64,000 nucleotides of DNA from Closterium sp. Naga37s-1 (Eukaryota; Streptophyta; Zygnematophyceae; Desmidiales; Closteriaceae): positions 1,132,001 through 1,196,000 of the forward strand of contig CANJKZ010001036.1 in assembly GCA_947471745.1 (NCBI GenBank), given 5' to 3'. The position numbers were made by a program, and so were the translations under genes. The notes beneath the pieces were generated by a model. That model was not told where the DNA came from. It did not search any database and saw only the letters and a list, made by a program, of their open reading frames with translations. This document shows, piece after piece, positions 41,401-50,400 of the stretch (positions within the stretch are counted from its first letter, which is position 1; each line of letters begins with the position of its first letter).

Positions 41401-43299
41401 ACGGCCTTGAAAGACTCACAGTTGGAACCACTACTGCCACTGGTACACTTCTCATACGGCCAGCCTTCAATACTGCACCTAGACGCGGCCTTCGACCATC
41501 CGCCCCTGCTCAGCGAAACAGGAGTCCGCCAAGGGGACCCTCTCGCCCCCCTCCTTTTTGCCGCCGCCATGCAACCGGCTCTGAAGGCAGCTGCGGAGGC
41601 GCACCCCGAGGTCATCTGCTTGGCATACGCAGATGACGTGACCTTCTTGGGGGAACCGTCGTCGTGCGCGGCTGCGTTTAATCACTTCACAAGCCGCTTG
41701 GCTGAAATAGGGCTCAGCCACAATCCTGCCAAATGCGGGGCTTGGTCAGAAAGGACGCCCACGGATTATCGCCTTCCCGAGGGAATACCACCGAGCAGCG
41801 AAGGCTTGAAAGTGCTGGGGAGCTACATCGGCTCCTCCTCGGCAACCTCTGCCTTCGTTCGTTCCAGCTTGGAGGCGATGAGCGCGCCGCTGGGGTTGAT
41901 AGAGCGCATGGAGCCGCAGCTGGCGGGACTACTGCTGTCCCGCTGCATCTCACGGCGGGTGTCATACTTAGCCCGCACAACACCTCTGCCTTTCCTGCCC
42001 AAGGAGGAGTGGTCTGAATGGGGAAGGCGGCTGCTGGAAACGCTCCTTACAGCATGTGGCATTAACCACCCGCGGGGGGATGAGGAAACTTCTCGCACGT
42101 GGGCGCAAGCCTCACTACCCATATCGCTCGGTGGCCTGGGGCTGACGGACCCTTCCGTGGAAGGAAGCTACAGCTTCCTCGCCAGCTACACGCAGGCGCA
42201 GCTCTTACTCGACTCCTTGGACAGCGAGTGCTCTGGCCCTTTGGAAGTCACGCGCGAGCTGATGCGCGGCCCCTACACCGAGTCCTCCCCCCTGACCGAG
42301 TGGCTGGCGGAATGCGAAGGGGAACTCCCACTTCCAGCCCAAGAAGTTCTTCAGGCTGAGAGATCGGCTCCAACTGCGGGGAAACTGCAGCCCGGGTTGG
42401 CCATGGCTATCCAGGGCCAGCGCTATGCCGTGCAGGTGGACGAGGTGCGGGGGATGAGCCCGAACCCCAACAACGGTCACACGCAGCGGATGCTGTCCCT
42501 GTCGGGATTTGGGGCGGGGGATTGGTTAAACGCAGTGCCTATCCACTCCTCGCTCCGCCTTGAGGCTCCCCACTTTGCCAACGCGCTCCAGTTTAGGCTG
42601 GGGCTCCCATTTGCGGCCCCTGGGGTTTGCAACTGCTCGAAAAAGGTGGAGATCCCGGATAAGCGGCTCCCGAACCACCTGCTACGATGCGGAACAGGGG
42701 GGGGGCGCACAAACACACACAATGAACTTAGGGACGAGTGCGCACGGATGGCGCAAGACGCAGGCTTCATGGTGCATATAGAGACGGCCGCCTTCAGCCC
42801 AGTGGAGGAGAAGAAGGCAGACCTGGCCTTACGCTGCCGCTCTACTGGCGCCGTCTATATCTGCGATGTGACGGTAACGGACCCCATCAGCACCCGCGAT
42901 GAGAACGCCACCAAGGGGAGGGGGTGGGCGGCACGGGAGGCAGCGGATAAGAAACACGGCCTTTACAAGGACCGCCCAGAATGGGTGAAGTTCTTCCCGC
43001 TAGCGGTCGAGACATATGGGTGCCCTTGCCCAGAGTCAGTTGACTTCCTGAAAATACTCGCGGAAACAGCTGCACGGCGGTTTTTCAACGCCGAGCCAAC
43101 CTCCTACCAAGCTGCCAAGCTCTTACACCAATACCGGCAGCGGTGGTCAGTGGCTCTTCAGCGTGGGCAGTCGATTGGGTACCTGGAAAAGTGCAACATA
43201 GCAGCAGCGGTTGAAAACCCGCTACTAGAAGCAGTGGGAGAGGCCCCGTCCCTTGGGGACTGCCTCTCGGTTCTTGATCCTGCACTGGATCTCACTTAG
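38494..43299 (+). CDS. RT-restriction-like endonuclease polyprotein, RLE element 1
   Basis: One frame of 1601 codons, open from 38494 (GTG; the true initiator is uncertain, ATGs occur at about 38570 and later) to the stop at 43297. Residues 1-600 are Arg/Gly/Pro/Gln-rich with no APE endonuclease. The conserved block KDDTLFANVSTWNLDKLRDSR at ~630 precedes RT. RT motif A is QADLANAFNSVD (~955) and motif C LAYADDVTFLG (~1045), both complete. The C-terminus has a CNC...HLLRC zinc motif (~1380), a RTNTHN segment and a PD-(D/E)xK-like core (KADLAL...ICDVTVTDP, ~1442-1465), the restriction-like endonuclease used for target-primed reverse transcription in R2/R4/NeSL-type elements. The absence of stops suggests recent activity. 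The family assignment is by motifs; the clade is not determined. A long antisense frame at 38504-39934 is a composition artefact. Confidence 0.85.
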   Translation: MPEATSSGHPVPQGYRAWSSTTAGPLMRSRRQLQSRLHRGGVLSDPGPSRPAARPLRLPVRALPARVGGGRQAGQQPPCNQLAHHDQECSLGSREWQNVSSPESVSGPADTPPIATTGRESPWELGPAQWSVAQLEQEEGAGAALMEHQHAAAEGRRPPSPLRLPPPQIPCLEEEESMAAGDMAQQKQDTRMHAEHDQRQEREPAGTPMRVAQEQQGARPELAHSLERGRTQERREPESFQDSVRHSGHCASPQLTSPGNPRAAAASRLAHRARDRVLPTNHRGLRGAPTGTTRRGVAEENLAPDALPHCPPRHRESETPRAAARRDAPAQPQGPPGGQSRGRRPPLSPAQGPRRQLGQTARPQATAARREPARRTRDQRVEGSEGEPTPAGLEQRTPQQQQEEPGGQREQQQQLHQQQGPEAEQSHSQRCDLDPPLTSPLQSPLRRTRRQQVIEDARLRQNAGVGSRGNPQLTAASARARGGRAGGRGRGRGTREGGPENAFQAAARRALTELARTNEEVEVSGSIYEAEEGEEGAPSTSNASEEAQSQTPARGRISSTHARSASSNFRNTFTQPRPSPQIQTASRPPATTANHPAQPNLTSPPANAPRTAARGNQQQPQPPPQKSPEALAKDDTLFANVSTWNLDKLRDSRNAPLARRLPEKLRLLFAMVMLTPLLRLAHDPDSIPAWTILLFAARLTLRQHSPRHPDWKATRERLRKFLRGEWEALYQETVDSLESPQPPRHQPDDLGVISRAEGLARRGSLRRAVMALEATPVSKPSPAVLESLRAKHPSAPRPGTPWPQPEPDSYLAVSREVFLKLLSRCENGVGAGPSGTKFEHLREAALIHATIGYHLHALVNTILRGKLCQEVGKLLTASRLIALDKPDGGTRPIAIGECVLRLAAKAALTQLAEAAREFFLPLQFGVAVPGGAEAVIHIVRTFTAANKDALVLQADLANAFNSVDRHAMATALKDSQLEPLLPLVHFSYGQPSILHLDAAFDHPPLLSETGVRQGDPLAPLLFAAAMQPALKAAAEAHPEVICLAYADDVTFLGEPSSCAAAFNHFTSRLAEIGLSHNPAKCGAWSERTPTDYRLPEGIPPSSEGLKVLGSYIGSSSATSAFVRSSLEAMSAPLGLIERMEPQLAGLLLSRCISRRVSYLARTTPLPFLPKEEWSEWGRRLLETLLTACGINHPRGDEETSRTWAQASLPISLGGLGLTDPSVEGSYSFLASYTQAQLLLDSLDSECSGPLEVTRELMRGPYTESSPLTEWLAECEGELPLPAQEVLQAERSAPTAGKLQPGLAMAIQGQRYAVQVDEVRGMSPNPNNGHTQRMLSLSGFGAGDWLNAVPIHSSLRLEAPHFANALQFRLGLPFAAPGVCNCSKKVEIPDKRLPNHLLRCGTGGGRTNTHNELRDECARMAQDAGFMVHIETAAFSPVEEKKADLALRCRSTGAVYICDVTVTDPISTRDENATKGRGWAAREAADKKHGLYKDRPEWVKFFPLAVETYGCPCPESVDFLKILAETAARRFFNAEPTSYQAAKLLHQYRQRWSVALQRGQSIGYLEKCNIAAAVENPLLEAVGEAPSLGDCLSVLDPALDLT

Positions 43300-43410
43300 A
43301 GGGTGTTGGGCGGATGGGTGGATAGGAACTTTATTCTGTACTAGCCACGTGACCACGTTCACGTATGTCATGCATGCATGTACACCCTGACTATCAATGA
43401 ACGGGCCATT

Positions 43411-43429
43411 AGAGAGAGGGAGAGAGAGA
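43411..43429. repeat. (GA)n junction between RLE elements 1 and 2
   Basis: AGAGAGAGGGAGAGAGAGA joins the 3' end of element 1 to the leader of element 2. The same sequence type, including the GGG interruption, precedes all three leaders. Confidence 0.85.
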
Positions 43430-43556
43430 TTCCCTTAGCCCTCTGCCCTCTGCCTCATCCCTCTGCCCTCTGCTCTCCATAGCCTTTTAAGGGCTGGTTT
43501 GGTCTTTTTCTCCTCATTATTTCGTGTGGAGTTCAATTTCGGCGTTCGTTCGAGAG

Positions 43557-43625
<69 letters not shown>

Positions 43626-45207
43626 TACGGGTGTTGGGAAGTCCTGTGGGGTCGCAGAGCTTCTGCTCTGCCTTTGTCCGCAGTACCCTGACAGACGCGG
43701 CAGCCCCCTTGGGTTCCCTGGCGTCCATCCACCCACAACATGCCCTCCTGCTACTGTCCCGTTGCATCAGCCGCAGAATCGGCTACCTGCTACGCACTAC
43801 CCCAGCAGACGTCTTACCCCTCTCGGAATGGCACACATGGTGCTCCGAACTACTGCACACGGCCTTGACCGCCGCCAGCATTCAACCGCCACGCCGAGAA
43901 GCCGAGTTCAACTTCCTGCTCCGACAAGCAACTCTTCCAGTCGCCCTGGGCGGGCTGGGACTTACAGACCCCACAACAGAAGCAGCACCGGCCTACCTGG
44001 CATCAACGACGGAGGCGCTACGACTGCTCCGCTCCCTTGACCTACCAGCAACCGCGGCAATGGGGGCCAACAACAACACCCTGCAGCCGTCCGCAGCGCA
44101 CTCAGTAACCATCCAGGACATGGAGGGGCGCCTGCCACCGCTGGCGCTACAAAACCTCCGGGAGGAGCAGCAAACCCCGTCCCAAGACCAGCTGCAACGC
44201 GCCCTCTCTCAGGAGGTGCACGCGGCAAAGGCCGACGCCTTGACAGAGGAGTCACGCACCATCCAGTCAGCCCCCGAGATGGGTCACTCACTCCGCCTCA
44301 TCAGCCTGAGAGGGGAGGGAGCGGGAGCATGGCTGCAGGCCCTACCTTTGACCCCGGACCTTTGCTTCTCACCGGGACAATTCCGAGCAGCCCTGGCCTT
44401 CCGCATGGGCATCCGACAGAATGTACCCACTGTGTGCGAGTGTGGAGAACTCGTAGCCGACTGCACCCTACCCAACCACCTACTCCGCTGCAGCACAGGC
44501 CCCGACAGGACACGCACACACAACCAGCTAGCTTTTGCCGTGGCTAAAATGGCAAGGGAAGCACAGCTGGTGGTATACCTGGAGAACGCCATGTACTCAC
44601 CGCCGGATGACCCGAAGAAAGCCGATGTGATTGTACGCGACCCAGACAGTGGAGAGACTTGGATCACAGACACCACTATCACAGACCCCGTGCTGCAGAA
44701 CCGGGACCCCACAGCCCGCAAACCCCCAGGCTGGGCTGCTAGAGAGGCACAGAGGCGGAAGGAGAGGGAGTACTACCGACACACGGAACACGTGGTGTTC
44801 TGCGCCCTAGCCGTCGAGACCTACGGGGCAAACGCGCCCACCACGACTGCGTTCCTGAAGCTGCTAGCCACAGCAGCAGCTAGGAACCGGTTCAGGGCCA
44901 ACCCCCTGGCGAAATCGGCCAAGAAGATGGCCTGCCACTTCAGCCAGCGCTGGTCAGTGGCCCTCCAGCGCTCCCAGGCTAATGCCCTGCACACCAAGGC
45001 CAGGGCTGGGATCGAGGCAGCGCACCCCCAGATGGCAGCGGACCCCTGGCCGCTGCACCTGGGGGACATCCTCCACACGCTGGAGGGCTAGAGGGTCACT
45101 CAGGGGGGGGGGTGAAGAGTGGTAAGTTTTGGGGCTTAAGGGATAGAGGTTATCATGGATAGCACCGCATGTTTGTACCCCTGCTGAATTAATACAAAGG
45201 ACCGTTT
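43430..45207 (+). mobile_element. RLE non-LTR retrotransposon 2 (internally deleted)
   Basis: It has the standard leader (43430-43552), then (GA)n to 43618, then directly the C-terminal third of the ORF and a 3' tail ending AATACAAAGGACCGTTT, followed by (GA)n. The N-terminal and RT parts are missing, with the deletion edge exactly at the GA run. Confidence 0.85.
43619..45091 (+). pseudogene. RLE element 2 C-terminal endonuclease fragment
   Basis: An open frame homologous to the part of element 1 downstream of RT: VRVLGSPVGSQSFCSAFVRS, HALLLLSRCISRR, GGLGLTDP, then CEC...HLLRC, RTRTHNQL and KADVIVR...ITDTTITDP. The frame reads back through the GA run as Arg-Glu repeats, which come from the microsatellite. 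Without RT it cannot mobilise itself, though the endonuclease domain is complete. Confidence 0.8.
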
Positions 45208-45227
45208 GAGAGAGAGGGAGAGAGAGA

Positions 45228-46998
45228 TTCCCTTAGCCCTCTGCCCTCTGCCTCATCCCTCTGCCCTCTGCTCTCCATAGCCTTTTAAGGGCTGGTTTGG
45301 TCTTTTTCTCCTCATTATTTCGTGTGGAGTTCAATTTCGGCGGCTCGCGCCGGCGGCCTCCGGCCGCGCGCTCCTGGTGGCAAGGAACAAGGCGGAGGAA
45401 TACCAATACGGGGAAGAACGCACACGCAAAGAAAGCAAGAGAGCAGGACTAAAACAAGACAACACGGCATGCAGTTCTACACTAGGCGAAGGCCTACATC
45501 GTGTACGGCTCCGCCCCCTCCACCTCAAGCATCGAGCGCATGCACGCCGTCATTGCAAGGAGGAGATGCGCCGACGACTGAAGTGTGTCCACAGGAGTCC
45601 CGACCTGAGCGGCCCCTACAAGATCCCCCACGTGGCGGGGGAAGGTACGCGCTAAGGGCGCTACCCCGGCGGGCGCTTCCGACACGGGTGCCAACGGCGA
45701 CTCGAGCGATTCTGCCAAAGACACGCAGGACCCTCGGGATCCTGGACCGTAACTGCTCGGAAAGTTCCGCGTGGCCCCACACACCGCCAGCTGCAAGTTC
45801 GCCACCACCTCACACGCCTCCGCCAGATTCAGAATCCGGCACATGGTCAGCATGGGGTCTCTCCCCGCGTGAGTGGGGGGAGGTGCAGTCGGAGCTTCGA
45901 CGCGGAGGCGAGCGCCCACGCTCCTGTCGCGGCTGACCGTCAGGGCGGCTTGACGCAACACGTGCAGGGGCCCACGAATACTCCGGCGAGGTGGGGTGCG
46001 CGGCAGGCCGATGAGGAAGAGTTAGCATCCGCTCAAAGCGGCGGACGGGCTCGCTTGCGGAGGGATGCGCAGGGACACGCGGTCGAAACCCGGCAGGCGC
46101 AGGCTCCGGCAGCGCGCTCTCCGCAGAACCCTCGAGCTCCGGATCCCGTCGCGCGGATGGGTCCATCACCCCCGACAGCACCGCAGCCGACGCCAGCACG
46201 CCGACCTATTGGGGACGAGGCGGATAGGGCGGCCCAGGCAGGGCGCGCGGGAGCGGCGGGAGGAAGAGGAACGCGGGGAATCCGCGTGGGACGCGGCAGC
46301 AACCGCCGCGGACGACGCGGAAACGGGAGAGGACGCCGAGGTGGAGGAGCGCGCGGCACAAATCGGCGCCGTACCGGCGCAAGCGGATACGCGAGAACTG
46401 CAGAAAGGCTAATGCGTGAAGGCGCGGAAGGCGGCGAGGAGGTGCTCAGCGAGGAAGCAGAGGACGAAGTCGAGATTGAAGAAAGCGATAGGGGTGACCC
46501 CGCTTTTAACCCAGAAAGAGAGGGGATGTTCGAAGCAGAGGCCGAGGAGGACGAGGCAGAGTTGGAGCTGCTGCTTCGAGAAATGGAATTCCCAAACCAG
46601 CAGGCCCGAGGCGATCCCGCAAACCGAACCACACATCGAAACCGAACCGCGGGGGGAAATCGTGCAAGGGGGGGAAATCAAGCCGCGACAGAAGACGGAA
46701 TTGGCTCTGCGGCGGCCAATGAAAATTCAGAAGCCCCTAATCCAACCCCCCTGATGCTCAAACCTGACGACCTGGCGAAAAGCACTGACCTGTTCGCCCA
46801 GGTTGCAGACTGGGACCTTGACCCGCTGCGCGACAGTCGCCAACCTCCTCTCGCCCGCCACCCCCCCAAAGACCTTCGCGAATCCTTCGCGATCTGCATG
46901 TTGACACCGTTACTCCACCTGGCGGCCAATCCCGAGTCCCCACCTGGGTGGAAGTTACTGACCTTCCTCCCGCGCCTACTTCTTCGCACCTCGTCAGC
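45228..46998 (+). mobile_element. RLE non-LTR retrotransposon 3 (3'-truncated)
   Basis: A third copy of the leader begins at 45228 after (GA)n, followed by GC-rich 5' sequence and the N-terminal part of the ORF. It stops at about 46998 where copia element 2 begins. RT, endonuclease and 3' end are missing. Confidence 0.8.
45869..46998 (+). pseudogene. RLE element 3 ORF N-terminal fragment
   Basis: An Arg/Gly-rich, then acidic N-terminus resembling element 1 in composition. The homologous block KSTDLFAQVADWDLDPLRDSR and MLTPLLHLAANPES match the pre-RT region of element 1 (DTLFANVSTWNLDKLRDSR). The frame runs on into copia gag sequence at the junction (SARSLRGVPLSPF), which is an accident. Confidence 0.75.
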
Positions 46999-47496
46999 CC
47001 GTTCTTTGAGGGGTGTTCCCCTGTCCCCCTTCTCCCCTCTGTTGCCTCTGCTGCTGCTGTAGACCTCGTTGGCACTGAGGAGGTCGGCGCTGCGTCTGCC
47101 CCTAGTGGGCGACGCCGCACTGGAAAGGGCAAGGGAAGCAGGGGTGGTGGTGGGGGCGGTGGAGGCAGCGGTGGAGGAGGTGGAGGAGGTGGAGGTGGTG
47201 GTGGGGGTGGTTCCGGGAGTGGGGGCGTAGGTGGCGGCAGTGGCGGCCGTGGCGGCGGTGGTGGAGGAGGTGGCGGCGGCGGCGGCGGTGGTGGAGGTAG
47301 CGGAGGAGGTGGTGCTGGTCGCGGTGCGGCCACGCAGCGTGGAGGCCTTGGTGGCAGCCAGCGTCCGCAGCAGCTGCGCACCCGTGAGCCCCCCTTCTGT
47401 TCAGCAGCTTCGTGAGTGGTACGCTGGACGTGGGAGGTCTGGGGGTGCAGGTCCCTGCGCGTACGTTCTTCGCACCGGCACTCGTAGTGGGGAGGT
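46999..47496 (+). pseudogene. Copia element 2 gag fragment
   Basis: FFEGCSPVPLLPSVASAA, a KGKGSRG basic patch, a long Gly run, then the QQLREWYAGRG and Cys/His segments in shifted frames. At least two frame changes separate it from pol. The N-terminal capsid part is gone. Confidence 0.75.
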
Positions 47497-50400
47497 GTGT
47501 GGTCTCCCACCACGCAGCGCTGCTTTGGCCGCTTGACTGACGCTTGGCGTACCCAGTTTCCTGACGCTGTTGATCTTCCTCGTTGGCATGATCTGCTTCT
47601 GCAGAATGTGCCTATCTTTGATCTAGATTTTGATGCTATCCTTGCTGCCATGTATGCTCTTGCTGATATTACTGAGGGTGACTGTTACCTGCATGTCCCG
47701 CCCGACCCGGGCACTGTGGCTGCTGCTCTAGGTGCTAGTGCGGCTGCTGCTCTAGGTGCTAGTGCGTCTGCTGCTCCAGGTGCTGGTACGTCTCCTCCCT
47801 CTGGTACTGCACCTACTGAGTCCTTTCACACCTTCATACTTGACTCTGGTGCTTCGCGCTCTTTCTTTAGAGACAGCACCACGCTCACGCCGCTCCGTCG
47901 GCCTGTTGCGGTCTCCCTTGCTGATCCCTCCGGGGGACCAGTCCTTGCACACTCCTCCACGGTTCTACCGTGTCCTGCGGCCCCGTCGGGCTTGCTGTCG
48001 GGACTCCACCTCCCCTCGTTCTCTACGAACTTGGTGAGTGGAGCTGACCTCCAGGACGCGTGGGCTGACCAGTTCACCCCTGGAGGTCAGCGTGTGACCC
48101 ACTGCACTTGCTCTCGGACGGGCCGCCACCTGGCCACGTTCACCCGTCGGCCAGGGTCGAGTCTGTACACACTGACTACTGCGCCTCCTCCGGTCCCTGC
48201 GTCTGGTCAGGTAGCTGCGTCCAGTCAGGTGTTTGCTGCTGCGTCCAGGTCTAGTCCTACGTCTGCCCCCTGCTCGTGTCGTCCTCTGGCGCACGAGACT
48301 CTCCTCTGGCACCACCGCCTTGGTCACCCCTCCCTGCCTCGTCTTCGAGGTATGGCCTCCCGTGCTCTTGTCTCTGGACTCCCCAGGTCCCTCCCTCCCC
48401 TTCCTCCGGGGCCTGCCCCCACCTGTGTTCCTTGTGTCGAGGGCCGGCAGCGCGCCGCTCCTCACTCCTCCTCATTTCCTCCGACTGAGGCCCCTCTGCA
48501 GACTCTTCACATGGACGTGTGGGGCCCAGCCCGCGTTCGTGGACAGGGTCACGAGCGTTACTTCCTGCTGGTCGTTGACGACTACTCGCGTTACACCACA
48601 GTCTTCCCCTTGCGCAGCAAGGGTGAGGTCACTGAGGTGTTGATCGACTGGATCCGCGGTGCTTGTCGCCAGCTTAGTGAGAGTTTCGGCTCCGACCTTC
48701 CTGTTTTGCGTCTGCACTCAGACAGAGGCGGGGAGTTTTCCTCCGACCTTCTGAGAGCCTTCTGTCGTTTGGAGGGCATCCGCCAGACGTTCACGCTTCC
48801 GGCCTCCCCGCAGCAAAATGGGATTGCTGAGCGCCGCATTGGCATGGTCATGGATGTCGCTCGTACGTCCATGATCCATGCGGCTGCTCCCCACTTTCTG
48901 TGGCCGTTCGCGGTTCAGTACGCTGCGCATCAGATCAACCTTCAGCCTCGTGTCTCCTTGCCGGAGACCACACCTACTCTGCGGTGGACGGGGAAGGTTG
49001 GCGATGCGTCCGCGTTCCGTGTCTGGGGATCTCGAGCTTTTGTCCGCGATACTACAGCGGACAAGCTGTCCTCCCGTGCCGTTCCCTGTGTCTTCCTTGG
49101 CTTCCCTCCTAACGCACCCGGGTGGCAGTTCTACCACCCCAGCTCGCGTCGTGTTCTGTCCTCTCAGGACGTCACGTTTGACGAGTCGGTGTCGTACTAC
49201 CGTCTCTTTCCCTACCGCACTGCCTCTCCCCCTCCCCCGCCGCTCTTCCTTGCCCCAGGTACTCCTCCGGTAGACCCCCTCCCCCCCCAGGGTCCTGCCC
49301 CCTCAGGTGTGTCCCAGGTAGACCCTGCCGAGCCGGTCGAGGTAGCTGTCGACTCAGGTGCTGCTAGGGGTGCTGACCCTGCGGGTGCGGGGACTGGGGG
49401 TGCTGAGACTGGGGGTGCTGAGTCTGGGGGTGCTGAGACTGGGCGTGCTGAGCCTGGGGGTGTGGCGCCTGAGGGTACTGTGTCTGGAGGTGCTGAGCCT
49501 GCGCGTGTTGAGTCTGGAGGTGCTCTGGGTGTCCCGTCGCGGCGGGAGCCCCTCTCTCCACAGCGGCTTCGTGAGTGGTACTCTCGGCGCTGTCGGGTTG
49601 CTGCTGGAGGTGCTGCTGGTGCGGGTGCTGCTGGAGGTGCTGGCGCTGCTGGAGGTGGTGCTGGTGCTGGAGCTGCTGGAGGTGCTGCTGGTGCTGGAGC
49701 TGCTGGAGGTGCTGCTGGTGCTGGAGGTGCTACTGGAGCTACTGGAGGTGCTGGCACTGCTGGAGGTGGTGCTGGTGCTGGAGCTGCTGGAGCTGCTGGA
49801 GGTGCTGGTGCTGCTGGAGGTGGTGCTGGTGCTGGAGCTACAGGAGGTGCTGCTGGTGCTGGAGCTGCTGGAGGTGCTGCTAGGACTGGAGACCCTGAGG
49901 CTGAGGGTACCGGTTCTGTCTCTGCTGTTTCTCGAGGCGCTGCGCGGCCGCGGCCGTACTACGTTCCGCTTCTTCAGCAGGTTCTTGGCTCCCCACCTTC
50001 TCCTGGTCCTCCTCCTCCTTCCCTGAGTCCACCGCCTGTCCCGTCTCAGTCGCAGTTACAGCCGGCCTCTCCGCTGCCTGGTCCTTCTCCTTACTCTGGT
50101 CCGACTAGAGGTCTTACGGAGCGTCGTGAGCCTGAGTCGCGTCCTGTGTCGCCTGCGTCTCGTTCTACGTCGCCTGTCCGTTCTGTTCGCGCTGGTCGCG
50201 TTTCGCGTCCGCGTCTTCCTCCTGTCCCTGGCACTCACTCTATGACTCTGCGTCCTTCCACTGCTCCACAGCGTGTCCCTCTGCCCTCTCCTCCTGCGTC
50301 CTCTCTTCCTGACGGTCCGGACCCGGAGTCTGACTCCCTTCGTGCTGCTAGTCCTACTGTCACGCGCTTTCTGGCCACTGCTGTCACTGACCCCCTGTTT

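Larger units (their letters stand above)
37895..43410 (+). mobile_element. RLE-type non-LTR retrotransposon 1 (full length)
   Basis: 5.5 kb with a conserved leader (TTCCCTTAGCCCTCTGCC...), a second GA run, three tandem promoter-like monomers (38060-38440), one large ORF and a ~110-bp 3' tail ending GGGCCATTA. Both ends abut (GA)n and the next element starts 20 bp further on. No poly-A tail. The same leader starts elements 2 and 3. Confidence 0.85.
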
